NCBI RefSeq assembly: GCF_045446075.1
Contig: NZ_JBJJBQ010000002.1
Span: 558,001-622,000 of the forward strand
Source of the DNA: Flavisericum labens
Lineage (GTDB): Bacteria; Bacteroidota; Bacteroidia; Flavobacteriales; Flavobacteriaceae
Direction: 5' to 3'
DNA: 64,000 nt
This document shows positions 25,408-33,900 of this stretch, one piece after another. Numbering within the stretch: position 1 is the first letter of the stretch; the number at the start of each line of letters is the position of its first letter. Position numbers and translations under genes: made by a program. A model generated the notes under the pieces. That model did not search any database. It worked only from the letters and a program-made list of their open reading frames with translations, and was not told the origin of the DNA.

Positions 25408-26920
25408 AAAAATCGATAGAAAAACATCAATAGTAGTAAGGTGCTCGGTGGTATTTGCTTTTTTTATGTCTACTGGTTTTGCTCAAAGCACGCTAACGGA
25501 AACAGGGCAAAAAATCACTCTTGAGGAGGTATTGAAAATAGCGAGCAAAAATTCCTTAGATGCTTATAAAGCACAACGAAAACACGAGTATAGTTATTGG
25601 GCGTTCCGGTCTTTTAAGGCTAGTTTATTGCCCAAAGTTACGTTTAACACACAGCCATTAACTTATAGGAGTTCAGTTGTGGAACGTTACGATTCTGATT
25701 TAAACCAAGATGTATTTAGGCCAATAAGGAGTTTAAATTCGTATGCTGGTTTGTCACTGAGCCAAAATATTTCTCCAACAGGGGGGCGTATATCGTTAAA
25801 CTCTACATACAATAAATTGATAAATTACAATGAGTCTACTATTAAAAGCTACAATGTAACCCCTGTTAGTATAGCCTTGTCCCAACCATTAATGGCATAT
25901 AACAGTTTTAAATGGCTAAAAAAAACAGCTCCCTTGGAGTATAAAAAGTCTCATAAGGAGTTGATATACGAACTTCAAAATATCAATATCAAAACGGTAC
26001 AATACTTTTTTAACTGGGCATTAGCATCTAAAAGAAAGACCATGGCAGAAGAAAAACTAGCGTCGTCTAAAAAGCTGTTTAAGATAGGTGAAAAGCGTTA
26101 CGATATAGGCAGTGTTGAAAAAGAAGATGTTTTAAACTTAGAGCTGCAGTTGTACAATGCTGAAACCGATTTGGCGGTCCAAGACAAGAACCTACAGCGC
26201 ATAAAAGAAGATTTGGAGCTGTTTTTAAGGAGCGATTTATCGAATTATTCCGTGCCAGTGCTGCCCGAGTTGATTTCAAGTTTAAAAATTAATGTTGAAA
26301 ACGCTATAGAGTTATACAAAAAAAATAATCCAGATATGCTGGATTTAGAAATCAGCAAAATTGAAGCCCAAAGGGATTTGGACAAAGCCATTAAAGATAA
26401 CCGTTTCGATTTGTCGCTATCGGCCAGTTATGGTTTAAACCAACAAGCTGAAACATTTTCCAATGCTTATGTTAACTTGTTGCAGCAAGAATTGGTATCC
26501 ATAAAATTTACAATGCCCATTTTAGATTGGGGAGAGCGTCGGGGAAATATAAAAAAAGCCCGGATGAACAAAGCCGTTCAAGATATTGATGCCGAACAAA
26601 CGGCAAGTAAATTAAAGCAAGAGATTGTGGCTAAGGTTACGGATTTTAACCTTCAGGAAAAGTTAGTGCTAAGTGCGCAACGCGCCAGTGAGATAGCCCG
26701 CGAATCTTATGTAATAACAGAGAAGCGTTTTTTGGCTGGTCGAGTTGACCTATTGCGATTAACAAGTGCCTTAAATGCATGGCAATCCAGTAACGAGAGT
26801 TATATGACCAAATTGTCTAACTATTGGCGGTATTATTACGAAATACAACAGTATACACTTTATAATTTTAGAAAATCGAGAGAGTTAACAATAGATTTAG
26901 AACAAGGAATTTTAGATTAA
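25394..26920 (+). CDS. TolC-family outer-membrane channel
   Basis: A 508-residue protein (signal peptide to about residue 30, STGFAQ) with the duplicated TolC helical repeat: ITLEEVLKIASKNSLDAYKA, VEKEDVLNLELQLYNAETDL, VSIKFTMPILDWGERRGNIK and LAGRVDLLRLTSALNAWQSS. Its ATG lies inside the end of the permease gene (14-base overlap), the usual sign of translational coupling. It forms the outer-membrane exit duct for the tripartite system. Confidence 0.9.
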   Translation: MSLFKKIDRKTSIVVRCSVVFAFFMSTGFAQSTLTETGQKITLEEVLKIASKNSLDAYKAQRKHEYSYWAFRSFKASLLPKVTFNTQPLTYRSSVVERYDSDLNQDVFRPIRSLNSYAGLSLSQNISPTGGRISLNSTYNKLINYNESTIKSYNVTPVSIALSQPLMAYNSFKWLKKTAPLEYKKSHKELIYELQNINIKTVQYFFNWALASKRKTMAEEKLASSKKLFKIGEKRYDIGSVEKEDVLNLELQLYNAETDLAVQDKNLQRIKEDLELFLRSDLSNYSVPVLPELISSLKINVENAIELYKKNNPDMLDLEISKIEAQRDLDKAIKDNRFDLSLSASYGLNQQAETFSNAYVNLLQQELVSIKFTMPILDWGERRGNIKKARMNKAVQDIDAEQTASKLKQEIVAKVTDFNLQEKLVLSAQRASEIARESYVITEKRFLAGRVDLLRLTSALNAWQSSNESYMTKLSNYWRYYYEIQQYTLYNFRKSRELTIDLEQGILD

Positions 26921-26951
26921 AACTCATTTAAATACAAAAACAAACTAAACT

Positions 26952-27152
26952 ATGACCTATCTAGAAAAAAAAGAAAAGGAAAAGCATCTTTTGTTTTTAA
27001 TTGAAAGGAAAATGTTGGTGTCTTTAGAGCATGTAGCCTCAGATTATAGATGTAGCAAAAAAACCATAAAAAGAATGATAGCAAATTTAAGGTTGCAAGG
27101 ACACGACATAGTTTACTGTAGGGCAAAACGTAAATATTGTATGAAAAAATAG
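26952..27152 (+). CDS. Stand-alone HTH protein (DeoR/HTH_11-like)
   Basis: A 66-residue basic protein consisting only of a winged-helix type unit: LLFLIERKMLVSLEHVASDY, then CSKKTIKRMIANLRLQGHDI and VYCRAKRKYC. The spacing and the kTIKRmI..LR..G pattern match HTH_11/DeoR-type DNA-binding domains, without any sensor or oligomerisation domain. It is encoded between the tolC-like gene and the second CCTCTGGG element. It is a candidate local regulator of the peptide modules. A small real gene is likelier than chance given the clear HTH. Confidence 0.6.
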   Translation: MTYLEKKEKEKHLLFLIERKMLVSLEHVASDYRCSKKTIKRMIANLRLQGHDIVYCRAKRKYCMKK

Positions 27153-27488
27153 TACAATGACAAAATTTGTCCCAGTAACTTGTTTTCTTTGCCAAGTTAA
27201 AGATAAAAACCTCTGGGTTTAAAAAAGTTAAAATAGCTAAAAAATGTATAACCTTTAAAATGAAAGCCTATGTCAATAAACTAACAGCACCCAGAGGATA
27301 GATTTATTACAGCGAATGCAGGAATCTTATAAATTGAATCGTAAAAATCAAAAATAAGATTTAAAATCTATTATAACAACCAAAAAGGATACGGTTGTTG
27401 TTGTGTTTTGCAAAGTGGCATGCCTCTTTAGACTTTGAAAATTATAACAATTATTTAAGGGTGTTGTAGCCTTAAGAAAATTAATAAA
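27153..27488 (+). other. 336-bp leader region of the second peptide block
   Basis: No protein gene is supported here. The region holds the second CCTCTGGG pair (27210-27297), a stem AATCTTAT/ATAAGATT (27323-27330 with 27354-27361) matching the first leader stem-loop of copy A, a hairpin AACAACC/GGTTGTT (27375-27399) and a short palindromic stretch near 27411-27428. A possible -7 box lies near 27429-27437 (TAGACTTTG). The overall impression is a long structured 5' leader. Confidence 0.45.
27210..27297 (+). repeat. Paired inverted CCTCTGGG element, copy B
   Basis: CCTCTGGGT (27210-27218) and ACCCAGAGG (27289-27297) are perfect 9-nt reverse complements 70 nt apart. The sequence left of the first arm (AAAAA) and just inside the second arm (AAGCC-T-ATG) repeats that of copy A at 18662-18742. 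It lies 192 nt upstream of the first peptide gene of module B. Confidence 0.55.
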
Positions 27489-27527
27489 ATGAAGAAAATT
27501 AATAAAATGAAGAGAATTAAAAAAATG
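27474..27527 (+). repeat. Three tandem 18-bp repeats, each with an ATG
   Basis: The unit AAGAAAATTAATAAAATG occurs at 27474-27491 and 27492-27509 and, with two substitutions, at 27510-27527. Each unit ends in an in-frame ATG, so the precursor gene has three equivalent starts and three copies of the AT-rich initiation region. It probably arose by slippage. Confidence 0.8.
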
Positions 27528-27806
27528 AAGAGAATAATAGGAATTTTAGGTATTACTTTTATTGCTATGTTCATGTCTTTTAATACAAATACTAAGGATA
27601 GTTTTAATAGTGATTTCGATTTATCTGACATAATAAACGTTAAAATAGCAAATGCAGAATGTAACATGACATTAGCGCAACAACAAGAAGATTGCGATTA
27701 TTTTTGTGAAGGACATCCAAATGACAGTTGTAACATAGTTTTTATATGCGACGATGGAAGTGGGTGGCAGATCATCTGTGATTATATGACGGAAGAGTAT
27801 ATTTAA
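27489..27806 (+). CDS. Small exported precursor peptide (NVEAL-like), module B1
   Basis: A 105-residue precursor from the first ATG; starts at 27507 or 27525 are equally possible because of the tandem repeat. The leader has a hydrophobic stretch (RIIGILGITFIAMFMSF), a polar linker, then DFDLSDIINVKIANAE with ANA at 54-56. The mature part would start at Glu57 and carries six Cys, including DYFCEGHPNDSCNIVFICDD. That block is shared with the next gene (DYFCEDHPLDSC...YLCDDG). It is acidic. Even Cys count and CxxC neighbours point to disulfides. No known bacteriocin or toxin motif was recognised. Confidence 0.72.
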   Translation: MKKINKMKRIKKMKRIIGILGITFIAMFMSFNTNTKDSFNSDFDLSDIINVKIANAECNMTLAQQQEDCDYFCEGHPNDSCNIVFICDDGSGWQIICDYMTEEYI

Positions 27807-27827
27807 TTAATAAAATTTTTTAAAAAA

Positions 27828-28112
27828 ATGAAAAAATGTATTTTTCTAGTAGGAGTTGGTCTAATGTCTTTGTTAATGTTTTTAAACACGCCTTCATTAA
27901 ATGAATCAAAACAGGATTTTGATTTGTCAAGTTTATTGAATATTAATAAAGCAAATGCTGAGTGTGGAATATCTTCAGATCATGTATACGATGATATAGA
28001 TTATTTTTGTGAAGATCATCCACTTGATTCATGTACTGTTACTTATTTATGTGACGATGGAACTGTGACAGGGACATACACCGCTAACTACAGTACTTAT
28101 AAAGATTTTTAA
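27828..28112 (+). CDS. Small exported precursor peptide (NVEAL-like), module B2
   Basis: A 94-residue precursor, paralogue of the preceding peptide. It has a hydrophobic leader (CIFLVGVGLMSLLMFL), then FDLSSLLNINKANAEC with ANA at 42-44, followed by a mature part with four Cys (ECGIS, DYFCEDHPLDSC, YLCDDG). It lacks the last two Cys of B1. The leader segment before the AxA site is better conserved between B1 and B2 than the tails, as expected for a recognition element read by common processing machinery. It lies 21 bp after B1. Confidence 0.72.
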   Translation: MKKCIFLVGVGLMSLLMFLNTPSLNESKQDFDLSSLLNINKANAECGISSDHVYDDIDYFCEDHPLDSCTVTYLCDDGTVTGTYTANYSTYKDF

Positions 28113-28127
28113 TTTTAAAATAAAAAA

Positions 28128-28175
28128 CTTAAGACATAAGTGATATCTCACCACGTTGTATTACTTATGTCTAAG
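28128..28175 (+). terminator. Stem-loop between peptide and propeller genes (module B)
   Basis: AGACATAAGT pairs perfectly over 10 bp with ACTTATGTCT, extended by CTTA/TAAG across a one-base bulge, with a 21-nt loop that can itself fold (GTGA-TATC-TCAC). There is no T-tract. It occupies the same place as the module A stem-loop, so partial termination or mRNA 3'-end protection is likely. Confidence 0.65.
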
Positions 28176-28189
28176 TATAAAAATTGAAT

Positions 28190-29191
28190 ATGAAAATAAT
28201 AAAAGTTACGCTTATAATGTCAATTTCACTGTTTTCTTGTAAAAAAAAAACAACGTTAAGTTTAGAGAACAAAGACACTATTAGTTTTTCTAATGATTCG
28301 TTTAGTATTGTTTCTAAGTTGAAAAGTGAAGTACTAAAAAGGGTGTCTGATTCTATATTAGTGTCATACAGAATTAAAATTGACGAAGAATATATGTACT
28401 TGAATGAAATTAAATCGAACAAATACTTAAACATAGTTAAATTACCTGAGGAAGATTTTATTGGAACGTTTGGAACTAAAGGGAAAGGTCCTTGTGAAAC
28501 CATTGTGGCTTGGTCTATTTCTAAATCCGACAACGAGACGTTATTAATTCTAGATCCTAAACAAAAGAAAATAGTAGAATATAATGTTGATTCACTAATA
28601 AATAATAAGCCCTGTATAAAAGAATATAAAGTTGCAGATTCTGTTAATTGTCGTAACGCGTTTATTTATGAAAACAAGGTTTATTATACTGACCAAAATA
28701 ATACCGAGTTTAGATTTTTTGAATCTAATTTTGAAGGGGGAAATGTTAAAGGGCATGGAAGTTTAGAGACAAATATATCTTTTAATGATTTTCGTAAAAA
28801 TAGTGGTAAAATTAATAATGCTCATATGGTACATAATGATGATTTGTTTGTTTTTGGATATCACTATTTTCCATTGATAGAACTATTTGATTTAGAAAAC
28901 AATAAATGGAAATCCATTGTAGGGCCTACAAATGAAATTCCAGATGAAGAATTTAAGGGTAGAGATTTTGTTTATAATTCCATTAGAGTAACAAAAAAAT
29001 TTATATATGCTTTATATGCTAGTCGAATGGGTGAAATTGATGTAGACGTGATTTTTGTTTTTAATTTAAATGGTCAACCAGAAAAAAAGCTAATTTTGGA
29101 CAGAGGGATATTTACTTTTGATGTTTATAATGATAAATACATTTATGGCCTGAATTATGAAGAAAATAAAATTTTGAAATTTGAAATTTAA
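28190..29191 (+). CDS. TolB/BF3164-like beta-propeller lipoprotein (module B)
   Basis: A 333-residue lipoprotein from the ATG at 28190 (an upstream TTG two codons earlier is possible). Lipobox SLFSC gives Cys17 or so. Propeller-type repeats follow: YMYLNEIKSNKYLNIVKLPE, IGTFGTKGKGPCETIVAWSI, LLILDPKQKKIVEYNV and KYIYGLNYEENKILKFEI. The GTKGKGP turn parallels KKGKGPQEY in the module A protein, so the two are distant relatives with the same genomic role. It overlaps the next gene by 11 bases. Confidence 0.7.
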   Translation: MKIIKVTLIMSISLFSCKKKTTLSLENKDTISFSNDSFSIVSKLKSEVLKRVSDSILVSYRIKIDEEYMYLNEIKSNKYLNIVKLPEEDFIGTFGTKGKGPCETIVAWSISKSDNETLLILDPKQKKIVEYNVDSLINNKPCIKEYKVADSVNCRNAFIYENKVYYTDQNNTEFRFFESNFEGGNVKGHGSLETNISFNDFRKNSGKINNAHMVHNDDLFVFGYHYFPLIELFDLENNKWKSIVGPTNEIPDEEFKGRDFVYNSIRVTKKFIYALYASRMGEIDVDVIFVFNLNGQPEKKLILDRGIFTFDVYNDKYIYGLNYEENKILKFEI

Positions 29192-29711
29192 GGTTCTTTT
29201 ATTAATATACATATTCATAAATTCTTGTAACGGTTTAAGGGAAAAAAAAGAAAACACCTCTAATGCTAAAGAAGTAGTTGTATTAGGCAGTATTTTAAAT
29301 TCTTATCAGTCAATAAAGCCGTTAGCTGTTTCTAATGATTCGTCAGGATTAGAAAAAAAATATAGAATTGTAGCTTATTATAATGGTGATTGTGGTGTTT
29401 GTTATTTGCAATTGTTTAAATGGAAAAAAATGGTTCAAAAATTTGCTTCATTTGACGTTGATTTCAAATTTATTTTATCAGGAAATAGTAGTGCTGTTAT
29501 TAAAGCTAATTTAGAGGAAATAGGTTTTCCTTTAGAGGTTGTATACCATGATCAAAAGGATGAATTTGGTAAAGCACATACATTTTTTTTAGACAGGGGG
29601 TATAAAAATTCAGCAGTTTTATTAAATAAAAAAGGAGAAATATTACTTATTGGCAATCCTACGATTTCAACTGATATTATGAATAATTATTTAAAATTCT
29701 TGAAAAACTAA
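29181..29711 (+). CDS. Thioredoxin-like CxxC lipoprotein (module B)
   Basis: A 176-residue lipoprotein. The only start that keeps the signal peptide (VLLLIYIFINSC) is TTG at 29181, overlapping the propeller gene; a stop codon lies two codons upstream in frame. After a linker the core strand RIVAYYNGDCGVCYLQLFKW has CGVC (Cys71, Cys74), followed by FKFILSGNSSAVI and SAVLLNKKGEILLIGNP, the usual thioredoxin/TlpA-type order. It is the counterpart of the module A CNTC protein and probably serves the Cys-containing peptides. Confidence 0.72.
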   Translation: MKFKVLLLIYIFINSCNGLREKKENTSNAKEVVVLGSILNSYQSIKPLAVSNDSSGLEKKYRIVAYYNGDCGVCYLQLFKWKKMVQKFASFDVDFKFILSGNSSAVIKANLEEIGFPLEVVYHDQKDEFGKAHTFFLDRGYKNSAVLLNKKGEILLIGNPTISTDIMNNYLKFLKN

Positions 29712-29821
29712 AATCTAGATAATAACAGTTTACATGTAGACTAAATACCACGATCCTTACTTAAACTATGTTTTGAGATATTGGTGTTGAATATGATTTT
29801 ATATGAAAAAAAACATTAATA

Positions 29822-30967
29822 ATGTCGTATATAGATAAAAAACATTTAACATTAATAGCTATGTTGATTTTTTTGTCTTTTTTAGGCCTGTTTTGGTTAT
29901 GCATTGTGGTACTTATCGTTGCATTATTATATAGGGGCGTAAACTATATAAAACACAAATTTATAAGAAAAACAGCCAATGTATTGTTTTCATTTTTAAT
30001 GCTGCTTTTTTTAGCAATTGGTGTTCGTGTTTTTATAGTGGATATTTACTTAATTCCAAGTTCGTCCATGGAAAACACGTTATATCCAAAAGATGTAATT
30101 CTGGTTAATAAGTTAAAATATGGTCCCATTTTACCGCAGTCCCCTTATGACATACCCTTGCTTAATATCTTCTATTATTTAAAGAATAGTTCAGAGAAGG
30201 CGGTTAAGGAAAAGGTTTGGGATTATAATCGTTTGTCAGGTACAGGGTCTATAAAACAAGGCGATGTGATTGTTTTTAAAAACAGGGAGATTATGGTAAA
30301 GCGTTGTGTGGCCATTGCGGGAGATACTTTAAGAATTGTAGGTGGTGAAGTTTATATAAATGATGTATTCAATAAATCCCCAAAGCATGTTAAGAACAAC
30401 TATGTTTTTAAGCTAAAAAACGTAAGACACTTTTATAGTGCAATAGATACCCTTGAAATTAAATCACATGTTGCATCAATTAAGGATAATGGTCGGAAAC
30501 AGGCAAATCTATCCTATGTTGAGGCAGAACAGATTAGACGGCTGAATTGTATTGACTCATTGAGTATTAAAATTGCTGATGCTCCCATAAGGGCCAAAAT
30601 GTTTCCTTGGTATAAGGAAAAGCAATGGACATTAGACAATTACGGGCCTATTGTGATACCAAAAAAGGGAATGGAGATACAATTAAATCATGATTCCTAC
30701 CAGTTATATAAGTATATTTTTAAAACCTATGAAAATCTGGATATTGAAGAGCAAAACAATCTTTTTTTTAAAGACGGTAAGCCAATTTCGAGCTATATTT
30801 TTAAGAAGAACTATTATTTTATGATGGGAGACCATAGAAAAGACTCAAGAGACTCCAGATATATGGGTTTTATACCCGAAGAAAATATCATTGGTAAAGT
30901 GTCTTGTGTGCTGTTTTCTAATAAAGACAATGAATTTCAATGGAATCGACTGTTTAAAAGTATTTAA
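29822..30967 (+). CDS. Signal peptidase I (S26), divergent, peptide-locus copy
   Basis: A 381-residue membrane protease with two or three N-terminal TM segments (LIAMLIFLSFLGLFWLCIVV, TANVLFSFLMLLFLAIGVRV). All S26 boxes are present: LIPSSSMENTLYP with nucleophile Ser82, MVKRCVAIAGDTL with Lys160, and MMGDHRKDSRDSRYMGF. A long insertion of about 150 residues separates boxes D and E, as in other Bacteroidota LepB proteins. A housekeeping signal peptidase would not be expected here; the location between peptide module B and an RND permease suggests a dedicated enzyme cutting the AxA sites of the precursors. It is followed 6 bp later by the permease gene. Confidence 0.88.
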   Translation: MSYIDKKHLTLIAMLIFLSFLGLFWLCIVVLIVALLYRGVNYIKHKFIRKTANVLFSFLMLLFLAIGVRVFIVDIYLIPSSSMENTLYPKDVILVNKLKYGPILPQSPYDIPLLNIFYYLKNSSEKAVKEKVWDYNRLSGTGSIKQGDVIVFKNREIMVKRCVAIAGDTLRIVGGEVYINDVFNKSPKHVKNNYVFKLKNVRHFYSAIDTLEIKSHVASIKDNGRKQANLSYVEAEQIRRLNCIDSLSIKIADAPIRAKMFPWYKEKQWTLDNYGPIVIPKKGMEIQLNHDSYQLYKYIFKTYENLDIEEQNNLFFKDGKPISSYIFKKNYYFMMGDHRKDSRDSRYMGFIPEENIIGKVSCVLFSNKDNEFQWNRLFKSI

Positions 30968-30973
30968 CATACT

Positions 30974-33900
30974 ATGAAGCCTAAGTTGTCGTCTTTTACC
31001 ATATTAACAATTTTTGTCTGTCTTTCCATAATAGGACTGAGCCTAATCCCTTTGTTGAGTGTACAGCTTAAACCCTCCCAACAAAAAACATCTTTGAACG
31101 TTAGCTTTAGCTGGCGTAATGCTTCGGCAAAGGTTTTGGAACAAGAAGTGACCTCTAAACTGGAAGGTGTTTTTAATACCGTTAGGGGGATTAGAAATAT
31201 AAGGTCTGTATCCCGAAAAGGTAGAGGTTCTGTTTTTTTGGATTTTAAAAAGGGTGCCGACATGGAAGCGATTCGTTTTGAACTCGCTAACCTTATTCGT
31301 CAAACTCATGAGGAACTTCCAGAAGGGGTAAGTTATCCTTATATATCCGGTAGCATCCAAGACGACGACTTGGATAGAAAAAAAGCGATATTGAATTACA
31401 GTATCAATGCTCATGAAAATCCCTATTATATAAAAAAATACACCGAAGATAAACTCGTGCCACGGCTTTCTGAAATTAAAGGCGTTAATGAAGTTAGTGT
31501 TAGAGGAGCCACATCATACGAGTGGGTGGTGGAATATAGTACTGACAAATTATTACAGCTAAACCTATCGGCAGATGATATTTCGCAGGCTATTAACTCC
31601 TATCTTCAAAAAAGGCAATTAGGCGTTGGTAGCTTTTATTCCAAAAACACTTCCCAAAAAGAGGAAGTGGCCATGGCCATGGTTTTTAATTCCGATGAAA
31701 CTATTGATTGGGCGTCTATTCCTATAAAGAAAATTGGGGATAGGATTATTTATTTAGACGATGTAACTAAAATTAGATTTCAGGAAGCTGAGGTAAATAG
31801 TTACCATCGAATTAATGGATTAAACTCCGTATCCATAGTGGTGTTTTCTGAAAAGGGTGTCAACACCATTGAACTGGCAAAACAGGTAAGGTCGGTAATT
31901 GATAATTTAAAGGATGAGGTATATCAAGACGGGTATTCCTTAAAATTAACAAACGATGCTACAGAGTTTTTAACAGAAGAAATAAGTAAAATAGAAAGGC
32001 GTACCCTGTATTCCTTACTCATTTTATTAGTGTTGATTGTACTGATAAATAGAAGTATTAAGTATTTATCGGTATTACTTTTAAGCATTATAGCCAATTT
32101 GTCTATTGCCGTTATTTTTTATTATATCTTAGATGTTGAACTGCATATATACTCCTTTGCCGGTATTACCATTTCGTTCGGTATTATCATAGATAATAGC
32201 ATTATCATGATAGATCACCTAAGAAACAAAGGTGATAAAAAGGCTTTTCTGGCCATATTGGCGGCAACTTTAACAACCATAGGAGCATTGGTGATTATTT
32301 TCTTTTTAAAGGAAGCGCAGCGCATAAATTTATGGGATTTTGCTTTTGTTATTGGGATAAATATAGGTGTGTCTTTGGTGGTGTCTTTATTTTTTGTGCC
32401 AGCACTATTAGAAAAATTCAAGATAGAAAATAAGCGTGTTAATTTTTCTAGAAAACGTAAACGCCGCGTGGTGAAATTTACCAATGCCTACGCTAATGTA
32501 ATGTCCTTTTTTAAACGAAAACCTGTAAAGTGGGTATTTGTTCTACTGATTATTTTGGGCTTTGGTTTGCCTTTGCATTTAGCACCAGATGAAATTAAGG
32601 GAAAGGATTTTTGGGCAAATACTTATAATAAAACACTCGGTGATGAGTGGTTTAGAAAAGAGGTAAAGCCAACGCTTGAAAAAATTATTGGAGGGTCTTT
32701 GCGCCTTTTTTCGGAAGAAACATTTGCAAATTCGTATCATGCAGAACCCGAAAAGACGATGTTGAGGGTGACTGGGAAAATGCCGCCGGGATGTTCCATT
32801 GAACAATTGAACGAAGCGGTGCAACACATGGAGAATTTAATTTCCAAATATGACGAAGTAAGCCTGTATGAGACCAATGTGTACAATCCGCAAAATGCCA
32901 GTATCAATATTTATTTTAAGGATGCATTTGAGTTTGGGAGTTTTCCGTTTACTTTAAAGAGCTTGCTGGAGTCTAAAGCCATTAGTTTGGGAGCTTCGGA
33001 TTGGACGGTCTCAGGAGTAGGGCGTGGGTTTTCCAATGCCTTGGGTACAGGGTATAAAAGCCAAAGAATTACTATGGAAGGTTATAATTATGATAAGTTG
33101 TATAAATACGCAGAGGCCTTTAAACAACAACTTATCGATAGTTCCATGTCTAGAATTAGGGAGGTTGAAATACAAAGTGGCGGTCGTTCTACGACGGCAT
33201 TAGGGGAGTTTTATCTGGATTTTGACTTGGAAAAAATAGCAGACGTGGGTGTCTCTCAATCTAGTATTTATGGATTTTTAAAAAATCAAGTGTATTCTAA
33301 TAATGTGGCTTCTATCGTTAACAACGATGAACTACAGTCTGTGAAATTAGTGTCCGACAATTACAAAAAATTTAATGTGTGGGATTTAAAAAACACGCCA
33401 TTATGGATTAGAAATCAACAATATAAATTGAATCAATTAGCCACTATTGATAAGCGGCATTCGGGTAACACGATTTCTAAAACGAATCAAAAATACAGTT
33501 TGACTGTTGCTTATGATTTTATTGGAACTTACCAGTTAGCAAAAAAAGTAAAAGACGATAATATAAAATCCTTTAAGGAAAAATTGCCCATTGGATTTAA
33601 TATGGGGAAGACTAAAAATGGTAATTGGGACAAAGATGGTGCTAACCAGTATTATGCACTTTTTGTTGTTATCTTCATCATTTTCTTTATTTGTGCTGTC
33701 TTACTAGAATCTTTAGTGCAACCTTTTGCAATAATAAGTATGATTCCTATTTCTTTTATCGGGGTTTTTTTAACGTTTTATTTGTTCGAATTTAATTTCG
33801 ATCAAGGAGGCTATGCGTCATTTATTTTATTGTGTGGTATAAGTGTTAATTCAGCATTGTATATAATTAACGATTTTAACAATTTAAAAAAATTATACCC

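Noticed and set aside
21217..26920. Adaptor, RND permease and TolC as an ordinary multidrug efflux system
   Set aside because: The fold cannot exclude it, but the position between two peptide modules and the extra permease and signal peptidase favour peptide export.
18662..27297. CCTCTGGG pairs as ends of a miniature transposable element
   Set aside because: The inner sequences share only the 3' part, no target-site duplication is visible, and both copies lie at matching positions before peptide genes. A regulatory role fits better, though this is not excluded.
27261..27302. A 13-residue reading frame inside the CCTCTGGG element copy B
   Set aside because: Not present in copy A, so it is not a conserved leader peptide.
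29822..30967. The housekeeping signal peptidase I of the organism
   Set aside because: Possible from motifs alone, but its place directly between peptide module B and a permease makes a dedicated copy likelier. A second lepB elsewhere in the genome would settle it.
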